From positions 1 to 5,359 of the forward strand of contig DAOSQO010000165.1 of the NCBI GenBank assembly GCA_035375865.1: a stretch of 5,359 nt of DNA, written 5' to 3'. The stretch is from BRH-c25 sp029553855. Lineage in GTDB: Bacteria > Bacillota > Clostridia > Lutisporales > Lutisporaceae. Position numbers and translations under genes: made by a program. This document shows, piece by piece, positions 1 through 5,359 of this stretch; position 1 is the first letter of the stretch; every line of letters begins with the position of its first letter. The notes under the pieces are model-generated. The model saw nothing but the letters and a program-made list of their open reading frames with translations. It was not told the origin of the DNA and searched no databases.

Positions 1-53
1 TGAAGAAATCCCTCCAGAAGCATTACGGAAAGTATATTGATGTAAGAGTTTAG
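1..53 (+). other. possible 3' end of an unrecognised upstream gene
   Basis: Two + strand frames are open from the left edge. One stops at TGA 38-40 (tail EEIPPEALRKVY) and one at TAG 51-53 (tail KKSLQKHYGKYIDVRV). Both look protein-like and neither is recognisable, so I cannot say which, if either, is real. A terminator-like hairpin further downstream (217-246) is compatible with a gene ending here. The nearby palindrome at 65-141 would fit a transposase gene, but the visible tails do not show a transposase motif. Confidence 0.25.
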
Positions 54-64
54 TTAGCTTTCTA

Positions 65-141
65 TGGTGTCAGGTACAGCACTTAAGAACTTATTCATTA
101 ATGCCTCAAAAATATGTTCTTTTGTTCTGTACCCGGCACCA
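65..141. repeat. long imperfect inverted repeat (transposase-associated palindrome type)
   Basis: The left arm at 65-82 (TGGTGTCAGGTACAGCAC) pairs with the right arm at 124-141 (GTTCTGTACCCGGCACCA) at 15 of 18 positions. An inner stem, 85-90 with 116-121, adds six more perfect pairs, leaving an AT-rich loop of 25 nt. Palindromes built on GGTGTCAGGTAC-like arms are, from my knowledge of the family, scattered through Firmicute genomes and often linked to single-strand (Y1, REP-associated) transposases. No transposase is visible here, so this may be a stand-alone copy. It could also act as a transcript-end hairpin for the gene on its left. The fold is seen directly; the family assignment is inference. 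Confidence 0.55.
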
Positions 142-216
142 CAAAATACCCGTATAAAGTTACCGGCAAATCTATAAATACTAAAAAAACCTGTCAATAT
201 TAACCAAATTTTGACT

Positions 217-246
217 AAAAAATATGACATCCGGGTGTCTTTTTTT
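217..246 (+). terminator. weak Rho-independent terminator-like hairpin
   Basis: GACAT (226-230) pairs with GTGTC (235-239) through one G-U pair, around a CCGG loop, followed by seven Ts (240-246). An A-tract (217-222) on the other side gives partial extra pairing and makes the structure look bidirectional. The stem is short and only moderately stable. GACAT can also pair with ATGTC at 247-251. It may end transcription from the left before the pil operon, or attenuate transcription entering it. Confidence 0.4.
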
Positions 247-247
247 A

Positions 248-254
248 TGTCGAA
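248..254 (+). promoter_or_regulatory. candidate Spo0A binding site (0A box)
   Basis: The sequence TGTCGAA matches the 0A-box core exactly and is embedded in T-rich then A-rich flanks (TTTATGTCGAAAAA), as in the extended consensus. A second, one-mismatch copy (TGTTGAA on the - strand) lies at 277-283. Spo0A is the master sporulation regulator of endospore-forming Firmicutes. A perfect 7-mer in AT-rich DNA can arise by chance, and no promoter could be placed relative to it, so this is tentative. Confidence 0.3.
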
Positions 255-276
255 AAATCACACAAATCATCAAAAA

Positions 277-283
277 TTCAACA
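277..283 (-). promoter_or_regulatory. candidate second, imperfect 0A box
   Basis: TTCAACA on the + strand reads TGTTGAA on the - strand, six of seven positions of the Spo0A core TGTCGAA, with T-rich sequence upstream of it on that strand. It lies 29 bp, centre to centre, from the perfect core at 248-254. It is meaningful only as part of a pair; alone it would not be reported. Confidence 0.18.
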
Positions 284-304
284 AAAAAAGCGGTAAAAAC
301 GTGT

Positions 305-372
305 CGTCTAGGTACAAATTGGTAACAATGATGCATCAGATTAGTGCCTTTGCACTATTCCTATGCGTGCAT
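305..372 (+). ncRNA. candidate structured leader RNA, possibly riboswitch-like
   Basis: A perfect 6-bp stem, TAGTGC (342-347) with GCACTA (352-357), closes a CTTT loop. Two alternative outer stems are possible: 305-312 with 360-367 (one mismatch, one wobble), or 331-336 with 367-372 (one wobble). The box AACAATGATGCAT at 324-336 resembles a conserved strand of class II cyclic-di-GMP riboswitches (AACAATGATGAAT). The GCAC...GTGC order of that aptamer's second stem and its AACCGA segment are not found at the expected places. I therefore call only a potentially structured leader and do not claim a known riboswitch class. Confidence 0.25.
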
Positions 373-401
373 ATTTATACGATATTTAAAATAAACACCA
401 C

Positions 402-425
402 AGCCGGCTATTGCATTAGTCGGCT
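402..425 (+). promoter_or_regulatory. leader hairpin close to the pilB ribosome site
   Basis: A 9-bp stem, 402-410 with 417-425 (AGCCGGCTA with TAGTCGGCT, one G-U pair), surrounds the 6-nt loop TTGCAT and ends 16 nt before the GGGTGAG ribosome site of pilB. Only three Ts follow, so it is a poor terminator. A role in mRNA stability or translation control is more plausible. The stem is seen in the sequence; the role is inferred. Confidence 0.4.
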
Positions 426-451
426 TTAACTTACGGCAGGCGGGTGAGATT

Positions 452-2134
452 ATGAAAAAAAATCTCAGGCTGGGTGACATGTTGGTAAGCTCCGGTAAAT
501 TGAGCCGTGAGCAGCTTGAGGAAGCCATAAATCTGCAGAAGACCGAAAAGACAAAAAGGTTAGGGGAAATAATTGTAGAGCTGGGATACACATCGGAAGA
601 AGACGTACTGAAGATGATAGAGGAGCAGCTGGGTATTCCGATATTGGATCTGGCTAATTACAATGTGAATCCAAAGGCTACTGCAATGGTGCCTGAGAAT
701 ATTGCAAGAAAATATGACCTTATTCCAGTTGATGTGCTGGATAATGAGCTTTTGGTAGCCATGAGCGATCCCCTGAATATTTTCGCCCTTGATGATATAA
801 GGCTTGTGACGGGCATGAAGCTTAGGACGGCTTTGGCCTCTAAGACTGTTATAGAAAGAACCGTCAATAAGTACTACAGCCAGGAAGGCAGCAGGAAAAT
901 AGTCAAGGAATTCGAAGAGGAATTCGTGCCGGGGAGCCAGATGGAGATTGAGGACAGCGAGCAGCTGGACGTCAACAGCGCTCCTGTAGTCAAGCTGGTA
1001 AATACGATAATAAGCCAGGCTATGAGAAACAAGGCCAGCGACATACATATAGAGCCCTATGAGGGGATTATCAGGGTAAGAATCAGGATTGACGGGGATC
1101 TGCAGGAAATAATGAGGTTCAGCAAAAGGAGCCATATGGCCATAGTCACCAGGATAAAAATAATGGGCAGGATGGACATTGCCGAGCGCAGGCTGCCCCA
1201 GGACGGAAGAGTTGAAATGGAGATAGAGGGCAGGGGGATCGATATGAGGATATCCTCCCTGCCCACATTATACGGTGAGAAAATTGTAATAAGGCTTCTG
1301 GACAGGGATGGGTTTGTGTTTTCCAAAGAGGATTTAGGTTTTTCAGATCAGGATTTAAAGACTTTCGACAAAATCATTCACCATCCCTATGGGATAATTC
1401 TGGTAACAGGGCCTACGGGAAGCGGAAAAAGCACCACCCTGTATACGGTGCTTAAGGACCTGAACAAGGAGGCGCAAAACATCATTACCGTGGAGGATCC
1501 GGTAGAGTACAAGCTCCAGGGCATCAACCAGGTGCAGGTGAACAACAAGGCAGGGCTTACTTTTGCCAGCGGGCTCCGTTCCATACTGAGGCAGGACCCG
1601 GATATCATAATGGTCGGGGAGATAAGGGATTCGGAGACTGCGGAAATAGCGGTAAGGGCATCCATTACGGGGCATCTGGTGCTTTCCACACTGCATACCA
1701 ACGACACCGCATCCACCATAGCAAGGCTTGTGGATATGGGAATAGAACCGTACATGGTTTCCACCTCTATCATAGGGATAGTCTCCCAGCGATTGGTCAA
1801 AAGGCTGTGCCCCAGCTGCAGAGTTGAATATCCGGCGGATGACAGGGAAAAAGAACTTCTTGGTGTGGAGAACGGCAGGGAATTGAAGTTGTATAAGGCT
1901 AAAGGCTGCAATAAATGCATCAGGGGATACAGGGGAAGGATACCTATTCATGAAGTCATGTACCTGGATGAGAATATCAGAAAACTCATTGACAGACGCA
2001 GCAGCACTAATGAAATCAAAAAGCAGGCCATGAGCGGAGGCATGACTACCTTAAAGGACAGTGTGAACAGGATTGCTATTGAGGGTATAACTTCCATGGA
2101 GGAAGTAATGAGGATAGGCTACACTGCGGAATAG
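452..2134 (+). CDS. pilB: type IV pilus assembly (extension) ATPase PilB
   Basis: Cytoplasmic hexameric GspE/PilB ATPase that powers pilin polymerisation through PilC. The 560 residues match the usual PilB length. Residues 6-63 form an MshEN/T2SSE_N domain with two RLG...Q motifs (6-29 and 36-59), a fold that binds cyclic di-GMP in several relatives. The ATPase region shows ASDIHIEPYEG (195-205), Walker A GPTGSGKST (320-328), Asp box ITVEDPVEY (345-353), Walker B DIIMVGEIRD (384-393) and His box TGHLVLSTLHTND (406-418). Paired CxxC motifs at C453/C456 and C486/C489 form the zinc site typical of PilB and GspE and absent from PilT. The start is ATG 452, with a modest ribosome site GGGTGAG at 442-448. 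It is the first gene of the operon, 27 nt before pilT. Without context it could be read as GspE, but the neighbours favour PilB. Confidence 0.96.
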   Translation: MKKNLRLGDMLVSSGKLSREQLEEAINLQKTEKTKRLGEIIVELGYTSEEDVLKMIEEQLGIPILDLANYNVNPKATAMVPENIARKYDLIPVDVLDNELLVAMSDPLNIFALDDIRLVTGMKLRTALASKTVIERTVNKYYSQEGSRKIVKEFEEEFVPGSQMEIEDSEQLDVNSAPVVKLVNTIISQAMRNKASDIHIEPYEGIIRVRIRIDGDLQEIMRFSKRSHMAIVTRIKIMGRMDIAERRLPQDGRVEMEIEGRGIDMRISSLPTLYGEKIVIRLLDRDGFVFSKEDLGFSDQDLKTFDKIIHHPYGIILVTGPTGSGKSTTLYTVLKDLNKEAQNIITVEDPVEYKLQGINQVQVNNKAGLTFASGLRSILRQDPDIIMVGEIRDSETAEIAVRASITGHLVLSTLHTNDTASTIARLVDMGIEPYMVSTSIIGIVSQRLVKRLCPSCRVEYPADDREKELLGVENGRELKLYKAKGCNKCIRGYRGRIPIHEVMYLDENIRKLIDRRSSTNEIKKQAMSGGMTTLKDSVNRIAIEGITSMEEVMRIGYTAE

Positions 2135-2148
2135 ACGGGTATTTCAAA

Positions 2149-2156
2149 GGGAGGGG
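2149..2156 (+). promoter_or_regulatory. strong ribosome binding site that decides the pilT TTG start
   Basis: GGGAGGGG, with the GGAGG core at 2150-2154, lies 7 nt before TTG 2162. No ATG or GTG in the pilT frame is suitably placed near this site, and the protein from TTG begins with the normal PilT amino end. Confidence 0.85.
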
Positions 2157-2161
2157 ATCAA

Positions 2162-3205
2162 TTGGACTTTTTGGAGCTGATTAAAGACGGTACAGGGAAA
2201 AAAGCCTCGGACATACATATAACAGTGGGTCTGCCTGTGATATACAGGATAAACGGTGAATTGATAAAAATGGACGCTGTGGTATTCACACCGGAAGACA
2301 CCGAAAGAATGGCCATGGGAGTTCTTAACGACAGGCAAAAGGAAGAGCTTAGCAGACAGGGGGAGGTGGATACATCCTTTGCCATCCAGGGGGTAGGCAG
2401 GTTCAGGATAAATATATTCAAGGAAAGAGGCAGCTATTGTATGGCCATAAGGATAATTCCCCTGATCATACCCACTATAGAAGAGCTGGGACTCCCTGCA
2501 GTAATCAACGATCTGGCCAAGCTGCCGAGGGGACTTATACTTGTAACAGGCCCTACGGGAAGCGGCAAGTCCACTACCCTGGCTTATATGATAGACCTTA
2601 TTAACAGAGAAAGAAGATGTCATATACTGACATTGGAAGACCCTATAGAATACCTTCACAATCATAAAAAGAGTGTTGTAAACCAGAGAGAAATGGGGAG
2701 CGACTCCATGAGCTTTGCCAACAGTCTGAGGGCAGCCCTCAGGCAGGACCCGGACGTTATACTTGTAGGTGAAATGAGGGATCTGGAGACTATAGGCATA
2801 GCCCTTACCGCAGCCGAGACGGGGCATCTGGTATTGTCCACTTTGCATACCCTCGGGGCTGCAAATACAGTGGACAGGGTTATAGACGTATTTCCTCCCC
2901 ATCAGCAGCTCCAGATAAGGGTACAGTTTGCTTCGGTGATACAGGCTGTAATATCCCAGCAGCTGCTGCCCAAGGCGGACGACAGCGGCCGTGTCTGCGC
3001 TTTCGAAGTTATGATCGCCACTGCGGGCATCAGAAATCTGATAAGGGAAGGCAAGACTCACCAGATGGATTCGGCGATCCAGACAGGCGGCAAATATGGG
3101 ATGCAGACTCTTGACTCTTCCATGATGAACCTTTACAGGAGAGGCCTTATTAACAGGGAGACGCTGTTGGCCCAATGTGTGAATCCCGAACTGATAAAGC
3201 TGTAA
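2162..3205 (+). CDS. pilT: type IV pilus retraction ATPase PilT
   Basis: Cytoplasmic hexameric ATPase that drives pilus depolymerisation, giving twitching motility and pulling on bound surfaces or DNA. The 347 residues match normal PilT length. Visible motifs are KKASDIHITVG (13-23), Walker A GPTGSGKST (130-138), Asp box LTLEDPIEY (156-164), Walker B DVILVGEMRD (198-207), His box TGHLVLSTLHT (220-230), the VFPPHQQ segment (243-249), and GIRNLIRE (289-296). The last is one residue from the AIRNLIRE motif needed for retraction in studied PilT proteins. It has no MshEN domain and no CxxC pairs, separating it from PilB. The start is TTG at 2162 with a strong GGAGG site 7 nt upstream. It lies 24 nt before pilC, so it is probably co-expressed with the extension machinery. 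Confidence 0.95.
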   Translation: MDFLELIKDGTGKKASDIHITVGLPVIYRINGELIKMDAVVFTPEDTERMAMGVLNDRQKEELSRQGEVDTSFAIQGVGRFRINIFKERGSYCMAIRIIPLIIPTIEELGLPAVINDLAKLPRGLILVTGPTGSGKSTTLAYMIDLINRERRCHILTLEDPIEYLHNHKKSVVNQREMGSDSMSFANSLRAALRQDPDVILVGEMRDLETIGIALTAAETGHLVLSTLHTLGAANTVDRVIDVFPPHQQLQIRVQFASVIQAVISQQLLPKADDSGRVCAFEVMIATAGIRNLIREGKTHQMDSAIQTGGKYGMQTLDSSMMNLYRRGLINRETLLAQCVNPELIKL

Positions 3206-3229
3206 ATATATAAATGCGGCGGTGGTGTT

Positions 3230-4432
3230 ATGCAATTCAAATACAGGGCGGTTACAGACAGCGGCCAGATAATCGAAGGGCTGCAGGAAGCAAGAGATGA
3301 GAAGGAGCTTATAGCAATGCTGAAAGACAGCAGCTATATGCCCATATCATACGAGCAGACGGCGGGCAGCGGCGGCAGCGCGGAAATAACCCTTGCCAGG
3401 GTGAAAAAGAAAGATATGGCTGTATTCTGCAGACAGTTTCACACTATGCTCCATGCCGGAGTCAGCGTGGTAAAGGCCCTTGACATACTTGAAAGGCAGA
3501 CACAGCATAAGCTGCTGAAAAAGGCCATATACAGTGTCCATGAAAACGTCCAGAAAGGTATGACCCTTTCCGAGGCCCTTAAGCAGAACCCAAAGGTTTT
3601 TCCCTCAATACTCATTAATATGGTGGAGGCGGGAGAAACCAGCGGAAGCCTTGACACTGTCATGGACAGGATGGCAACGCATTTTGAAAAGGAGTTCAAG
3701 ATAGACAACAAAATAAAAAGCGCAATGATATATCCGATTATACTTGCGGTCCTTGCAACCGCTGTGGTCATATTCATGATGGTGGCAGTTATGCCTACCT
3801 TCGTAGGGATGTTTGAAAGCAGCGGGGTGCAGCTTCCGGCTCCTACCAGGGCACTTATTGCAATAAGCCATTCAATGAGGAACCGGTGGTATATATATAT
3901 ACTGGCTGTTGTGGGATTGTTCTTTGGAATAAGATATATAGGCAAAACCAATTCCGGGGAGCTGCTTTTCGATACATGGAAGCTTAGAATTCCGGTAGTC
4001 GGGAACACAAATACCAAGGTTGCCACCTCAAAATTCAACAGGACGCTGTCCACAATACTATCCAGCGGAATACCCCTGATGCAGGGAATAGATATTGTAT
4101 CCAAGGTGCTGGGAAACAGGTATATAGAGGACAGGCTGGAGGAGGCAAAAGATAAGGTACGCAAGGGGGTGCCGCTGTCAATAGCGGTCAGAGAGACAAG
4201 AGTGTTCCCTATCATGGTAGATGCAATGATAAAAATAGGAGAGGAGTCCGGGGATCTGGACGGCATTATGAACAAGACCGCCGACTTCTATGATGAAGAG
4301 GTGGAGGTGGCCATAACCAAAATGACTGAGATGATGCAGCCTGCCATGATAGTCATAATGGCGTTCATCGTGGCCTTCATAGTCATATCCATAGCTCTTC
4401 CCATGTTTGATATGGTGACTTTGATTAAATAG
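3230..4432 (+). CDS. pilC: type IV pilus inner-membrane platform protein PilC
   Basis: Polytopic GspF/PilC-family membrane protein that links the PilB and PilT motors to pilin entry and exit. At 400 residues it has normal length. Two T2SSF repeats are visible, about residues 62-185 and 265-387, each with its signature: VEAGETSGSLD (132-142) and IKIGEESGDLD (334-344). Hydrophobic membrane segments lie at about 165-191, 220-237 and 371-395. The amino-terminal part (FKYRAVTDSGQIIEG) is typical, followed by a GSGGS linker near 46-50. The start is ATG 3230; the ribosome site GGTGGTG (3221-3227) is weak, so coupling to pilT translation is plausible. A GspF identity is possible by domain alone, but the adjacent pilT and pilin support PilC. 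Confidence 0.95.
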   Translation: MQFKYRAVTDSGQIIEGLQEARDEKELIAMLKDSSYMPISYEQTAGSGGSAEITLARVKKKDMAVFCRQFHTMLHAGVSVVKALDILERQTQHKLLKKAIYSVHENVQKGMTLSEALKQNPKVFPSILINMVEAGETSGSLDTVMDRMATHFEKEFKIDNKIKSAMIYPIILAVLATAVVIFMMVAVMPTFVGMFESSGVQLPAPTRALIAISHSMRNRWYIYILAVVGLFFGIRYIGKTNSGELLFDTWKLRIPVVGNTNTKVATSKFNRTLSTILSSGIPLMQGIDIVSKVLGNRYIEDRLEEAKDKVRKGVPLSIAVRETRVFPIMVDAMIKIGEESGDLDGIMNKTADFYDEEVEVAITKMTEMMQPAMIVIMAFIVAFIVISIALPMFDMVTLIK

Positions 4433-4524
4433 TTATTGCAGGTGATATTCAGGGAGGTGGTACGGAAATTAAAATGTAAAAGAGTCAAAAAATACCATTA
4501 TTATAAATAAGGAGGAGAATTATC
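4433..4524 (+). other. pilC-pilA intergenic region with a second ribosome-site-like sequence
   Basis: This 92-nt spacer is longer than the other gaps before it. It contains GGGAGG at 4452-4457, which looks like a ribosome site. The only ATG shortly after it (4474-4476) is followed directly by TAA, so it leads to no gene. No terminator hairpin is visible. TATAAA at 4502-4507 is too close to the pilA ribosome site to be a sensible -10, so no separate pilA promoter is assigned. Confidence 0.5.
4509..4517 (+). promoter_or_regulatory. near-perfect ribosome binding site of the pilin gene
   Basis: AAGGAGGAG ends 7 nt before ATG 4525. It is a stronger match to the 16S anti-Shine-Dalgarno than the sites of pilB (GGGTGAG) or pilC (GGTGGTG), which fits a subunit needed in large excess over the machinery. 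Confidence 0.8.
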
Positions 4525-4911
4525 ATGTTACAATGGGTTGCAAAGAAAATCCGCAACAGGAAGGGTTTCACACTAATTGAACTTATAGTGGTAATTGCTA
4601 TTCTGGGGATACTGGCGGCTATAGCCATACCGAGGTTTGCATCGGTTACGGACAATGCAAATAATCAGGCAACGGAGGCAAACCACAGGATAATCATATC
4701 CGCTGTCCAGATGTACCAAGCAGAGAATTCGGGGGCACTGCCTACGGCAGATGCAGATATTACTCCCTTTATCCAAGGGGGACTGGCAGGACTGCAGGGC
4801 CATCCCAATGGATCAACTTATGTAATTACCTATACCAGTGCTGATGAAATAACAATAACTTCTACTTCACCGACAACAACATTTTATGAGCAAATGATGA
4901 CGAGCCACTAA
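4525..4911 (+). CDS. pilA: type IV prepilin, probable major pilin (PilA-like)
   Basis: A 128-residue class III-signal prepilin. The basic 14-residue leader (MLQWVAKKIRNRKG) ends at the PilD cleavage site G14/F15. The mature protein begins FTLIELIVVIA, with the conserved Glu at position +5, and a hydrophobic helix continues to about residue 36, with Pro at mature position 22. That helix anchors the subunit in the membrane and forms the fibre core. The mature part has only 114 residues and no cysteine, so there is no disulfide-bounded loop as in many Gram-negative pilins. The carboxy-terminal third is rich in Thr, Ser and Tyr with strand-like stretches (about 97-115). The start at ATG 4525 is set by AAGGAGGAG. 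Being the only pilin in view, with the best ribosome site, it is probably the major subunit, though minor pilins could lie beyond the window. Confidence 0.9.
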   Translation: MLQWVAKKIRNRKGFTLIELIVVIAILGILAAIAIPRFASVTDNANNQATEANHRIIISAVQMYQAENSGALPTADADITPFIQGGLAGLQGHPNGSTYVITYTSADEITITSTSPTTTFYEQMMTSH

Positions 4912-4960
4912 TGTTTATATGACTTAGGATTGCGCAAGGCAAGTATACTACCTCATGAAA

Positions 4961-4966
4961 AGGAGG
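4961..4966 (+). promoter_or_regulatory. ribosome binding site that decides the pilD start
   Basis: AGGAGG lies 6 nt before ATG 4973. An in-frame ATG at 4955 would add six residues (MKRRLR) but overlaps this site's position and has no ribosome site of its own. CCTC at 4951-4954 could pair weakly with GAGG at 4963-4966. Confidence 0.8.
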
Positions 4967-4972
4967 CTGCGT

Positions 4973-5359
4973 ATGTACATTCTTATATTCGCACTGGGAG
5001 GCGTCATAGGATCGTTTCTCAATGTATGCATATACAGGATACCCAAGGAGGAGTCAATAGTATTTCCACCTTCCCACTGCATAGATTGCAGCCATCCTTT
5101 GGCATGGTACGATCTGGTACCTATAGTGAGTTATTTATCCCTGAAGGGAAAATGCAGGTACTGCGGGGGAGTTATCTCCCCCCAATACCCCATTATTGAG
5201 GCCCTGAACGCAATAATTTATTTATTTTTATACTTGCATTTCGGACTTTCAGCGGAATTTGTCTTCTACGGCATTATGGCAAGCATACTTATTGTGGTAT
5301 GCCTTATTGATTATTATCATCAGATAATACCCGACGGCATTATTCTGTTAATGTTTGTC
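4973..5359 (+). CDS. pilD: prepilin peptidase / N-methyltransferase PilD, 3' truncated by the window
   Basis: Integral-membrane aspartic protease of the GspO/PilD (A24) family that removes the prepilin leader and methylates the new amino end. The frame stays open to the right edge; 129 codons are visible of an expected roughly 250. Features seen are GSFLNVCIYRIP (13-24), the methylase-domain cysteine pairs C36/C39 and C61/C64, the SPQYPIIEAL segment (69-78), and hydrophobic segments at about 2-20, 77-90 and 96-112. D113 in LIDYYHQIIPDG lies where the family's first catalytic Asp sits; the second catalytic motif (GxGD) would be beyond the edge. The start ATG 4973 is set by AGGAGG. It follows the pilin gene by 61 nt, matching its substrate. 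Confidence 0.93.
   Translation, partial: MYILIFALGGVIGSFLNVCIYRIPKEESIVFPPSHCIDCSHPLAWYDLVPIVSYLSLKGKCRYCGGVISPQYPIIEALNAIIYLFLYLHFGLSAEFVFYGIMASILIVVCLIDYYHQIIPDGIILLMFV

Larger units (their letters stand above)
54..451. other. AT-rich intergenic and leader region upstream of pilB
   Basis: About 400 nt without a convincing coding sequence. It is visibly richer in A and T than the pil genes. It contains, in order, a long imperfect palindrome, a terminator-like hairpin, candidate Spo0A boxes, a potentially structured segment and a hairpin close to the pilB ribosome site; each is listed separately. I found no well-spaced sigma-A promoter: TTGACT at 211-216 has no -10 at a suitable distance, and TTTGCA at 349-354 has only a poor TATTTA at 372-377. 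The transcription start of the operon is therefore not assigned. Confidence 0.7.

Noticed and set aside
211..429. 72-codon open frame with a TTG start upstream of pilB
   Set aside because: No ribosome site precedes the TTG, the frame runs through the terminator-like hairpin and leader stems, and the protein resembles no family. The region reads as non-coding.
250..451. Class I cyclic-di-GMP (GEMM-I) riboswitch upstream of pilB
   Set aside because: The conserved GGCAAACC and ACGCAAAGC-type blocks of that class are absent from the leader.
2144..3235. 363-codon - strand open frame opposite pilT
   Set aside because: It is antisense to a well-conserved ATPase and shows no recognisable domain. 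It reflects the codon bias of pilT on the other strand.
3885..3902. Run of TA dinucleotides inside pilC
   Set aside because: It encodes part of the second membrane segment (W-Y-I-Y-I) and keeps the frame; no sign of a functional repeat.
4442..4510. Small basic open frame (22 codons from GTG 4442) between pilC and pilA, in frame with the pilC stop
   Set aside because: No good ribosome site at a proper distance, the frame is very short, and PilC already ends naturally after its last membrane segment. Open by chance in AT-rich sequence; no sign of stop readthrough.
4525..4911. Similarity to short conductive pilins of Geobacter type
   Set aside because: Only the aromatic residues at mature positions 1 and 24 agree. 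Position 27 is Val and position 32 is Asn rather than Tyr, and the protein is about twice as long as the Geobacter PilA. No case for conductivity can be made.
4930..5199. 89-codon open frame overlapping the pilD region
   Set aside because: It lies in a different frame from the clear PilD reading frame starting at 4973, which shows the prepilin peptidase motifs. It is an overlapping shadow.

Overview
The window holds the core of a type IV pilus (T4P) assembly operon on the + strand: pilB (extension ATPase), pilT (retraction ATPase), pilC (inner-membrane platform), a major-type pilin gene, and the first 129 codons of pilD (prepilin peptidase/methylase), which runs off the right edge. Gaps between genes are 27, 24, 92 and 61 nt. 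No terminator was found between them, so one transcript is likely. The pilB-pilT-pilC order is a common T4P arrangement. The parts form one machine: PilD cuts and methylates the prepilin, PilB polymerises it through the PilC platform, and PilT powers depolymerisation (twitching or retraction).

The organism is most likely a Clostridia-class Firmicute. Reasons: strong GGAGG-type ribosome sites, frequent AGG/AGA arginine and ATA isoleucine codons, a TTG start on pilT, AT-rich intergenic DNA, a possible Spo0A box, and no outer-membrane secretin gene in the visible part. The species cannot be named from the sequence.

Layout: 1-53 may be the 3' end of an unrecognised gene. 54-451 is a roughly 400-nt AT-rich region without a credible gene. 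It holds a long imperfect palindrome (65-141) resembling transposase-associated repeats, a weak terminator-like hairpin with a T-tract (217-246), a perfect Spo0A-box core (248-254) with a one-mismatch second copy (277-283, - strand), a potentially structured leader (305-372) and a hairpin (402-425) just before the pilB ribosome site. 452-4911 carries the four complete pil genes, and 4973-5359 carries partial pilD.

I see no wholly new system. The most interesting material is regulatory. PilB starts with an MshEN-type domain, predicted to bind cyclic di-GMP, whose two motifs are separated by six rather than the usual five residues. The leader contains a 13-nt box that matches 12 of 13 positions of a conserved segment of class II c-di-GMP riboswitches, but lacks the rest of that aptamer as I recall it.
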